Assembly (NCBI RefSeq): GCF_045209745.1
Contig: NZ_CP109273.1
Coordinates: forward strand, 4,650,001-4,714,000
DNA from: Micromonospora sp045209745
Lineage (GTDB): Bacteria > Actinomycetota > Actinomycetes > Mycobacteriales > Micromonosporaceae
DNA length: 64,000 bases
Direction of reading: 5' to 3'
How positions within the stretch are numbered: position 1 is the first letter of the stretch; each line of letters opens with the position of its first letter. Position numbers and translations under genes: made by a program. The notes beneath the pieces were generated by a model. That model was not told where the DNA came from. It searched no databases and worked only from the letters and a program-made list of their open reading frames with translations. Positions 63,632 through 64,000 of the stretch are shown piece by piece.

Positions 63632-64000
63632 ATGCGCCGGACGACCGTCACCGCCCTCGTCGTCGCGCTGATCGCCGGCCTGGTCGGGGTGGCGCTGATG
63701 CCCCGGGTGCCCCGACTCGGCGCGCAGACCACCGGCGATCGCGACCTGGCCGCTGCCGCACGGTCGGCCACGCCCGATCCGTCGGGGCACCGCGGGCTCG
63801 CCGTCGCCCTGGTCGAGGACGGCCGGATCCGCACCGCCGGCCTGGGCGACCGGGACCTCGCCGGTCGACCCGTCGAGCCCGGCACCCCGTTCGAGATCGG
63901 CTCGGTCACCAAGGCGCTCACCGGCATGCTCCTCGCCGACCAGGTCGCCGCCGGTGTCGTCGGCCCCGACGACCGGCTCGGCACCACCTGGCCCGAGGTC
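63632..64000 (+). CDS. Beta-lactamase-family serine hydrolase, 3' end cut by window edge
   Basis: ATG 63632 with GGAGGAG ten bases upstream; 123 codons are in the window. A hydrophobic N-terminal segment (ALVVALIAGLVGVALMP) is a signal or anchor. After it, GLAVALVEDGRIRTAGLGDRD and FEIGSVTKALTGMLLADQV carry the active-site S-x-x-K (SVTK) of class C beta-lactamases and DD-peptidases. Likely an exported hydrolase controlled by the regulator upstream. Confidence 0.85.
   Translation, partial: MRRTTVTALVVALIAGLVGVALMPRVPRLGAQTTGDRDLAAAARSATPDPSGHRGLAVALVEDGRIRTAGLGDRDLAGRPVEPGTPFEIGSVTKALTGMLLADQVAAGVVGPDDRLGTTWPEV

Overview
This is 64 kb of chromosome from a high-GC actinomycete, most likely a member of the Micromonosporaceae (Micromonospora or a close relative). 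The signs are strong G/C third-position bias, GTG starts, four-base ATGA/GTGA gene overlaps, the presence of bldD and an actinobacterial integration host factor, and a core gene order that I recall as that of Streptomyces chromosomes. No phage, insertion sequence, CRISPR array, tRNA or rRNA was seen. Most of the window is core metabolism; the accessory material sits in the gaps and in a few small genes.

Layout: 1-5.0 kb, shikimate pathway (aroC, aroK, aroB, aroQ) interrupted by a divergent hydrolase/WYL-regulator pair. 5.4-7.0 kb, efp-nusB facing bldD across a shared terminator. 7.2-17.9 kb, pyrimidine operon pyrR-pyrB-pyrC-carA-carB-pyrD-bioA-pyrF behind a PyrR-type RNA site, with a biotin gene inside it. 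18.0-28.1 kb, mihF, a degenerate guanylate kinase, rpoZ, coaBC, metK, a helicase-less priA, a small ORF coupled to a P-loop kinase/ParB-like fusion, def, fmt and rsmB. 28.1-31.9 kb, two tandem lipoproteins, rpe and a REC-GGDEF protein. 31.9-36.5 kb, an FMN-riboswitch riboflavin operon ribD-ribE-ribM-ribBA-ribH. 36.5-39.0 kb, an amino-acid ABC importer. 39.1-41.5 kb, hisE-hisG and a PH-domain membrane protein. 41.9-48.3 kb, infC-rpmI-rplT, an rRNA methyltransferase and pheST. 48.4-56.9 kb, the arginine operon argCJBDFRGH behind ArgR-like boxes. 56.9-64.0 kb, small accessory genes: MmcQ, an HTH protein, Mpg, a BNR protein with a MoaD-like partner, an LLM oxidoreductase with an FMN reductase, a universal stress protein, a winged-helix regulator and a truncated serine hydrolase.

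The long gaps are not empty. Between hisG and the infC leader, and at three other places, lie short palindromic elements of about 63-81 bp. Two copies share an exactly 71-bp core with the same termini, and a different 67-68 bp repeat occurs twice in opposite orientation. Many genes also have a -10-like hexamer 6-9 bases before the start codon and no Shine-Dalgarno sequence, suggesting widespread leaderless transcription.

The least expected protein findings are the kinase/ParB-Srx-like fusion behind a TTA-containing 52-codon ORF, and a guanylate kinase homologue lacking its Walker A lysine and lid. All functions are assigned from motifs and context read by eye; no database search was run.
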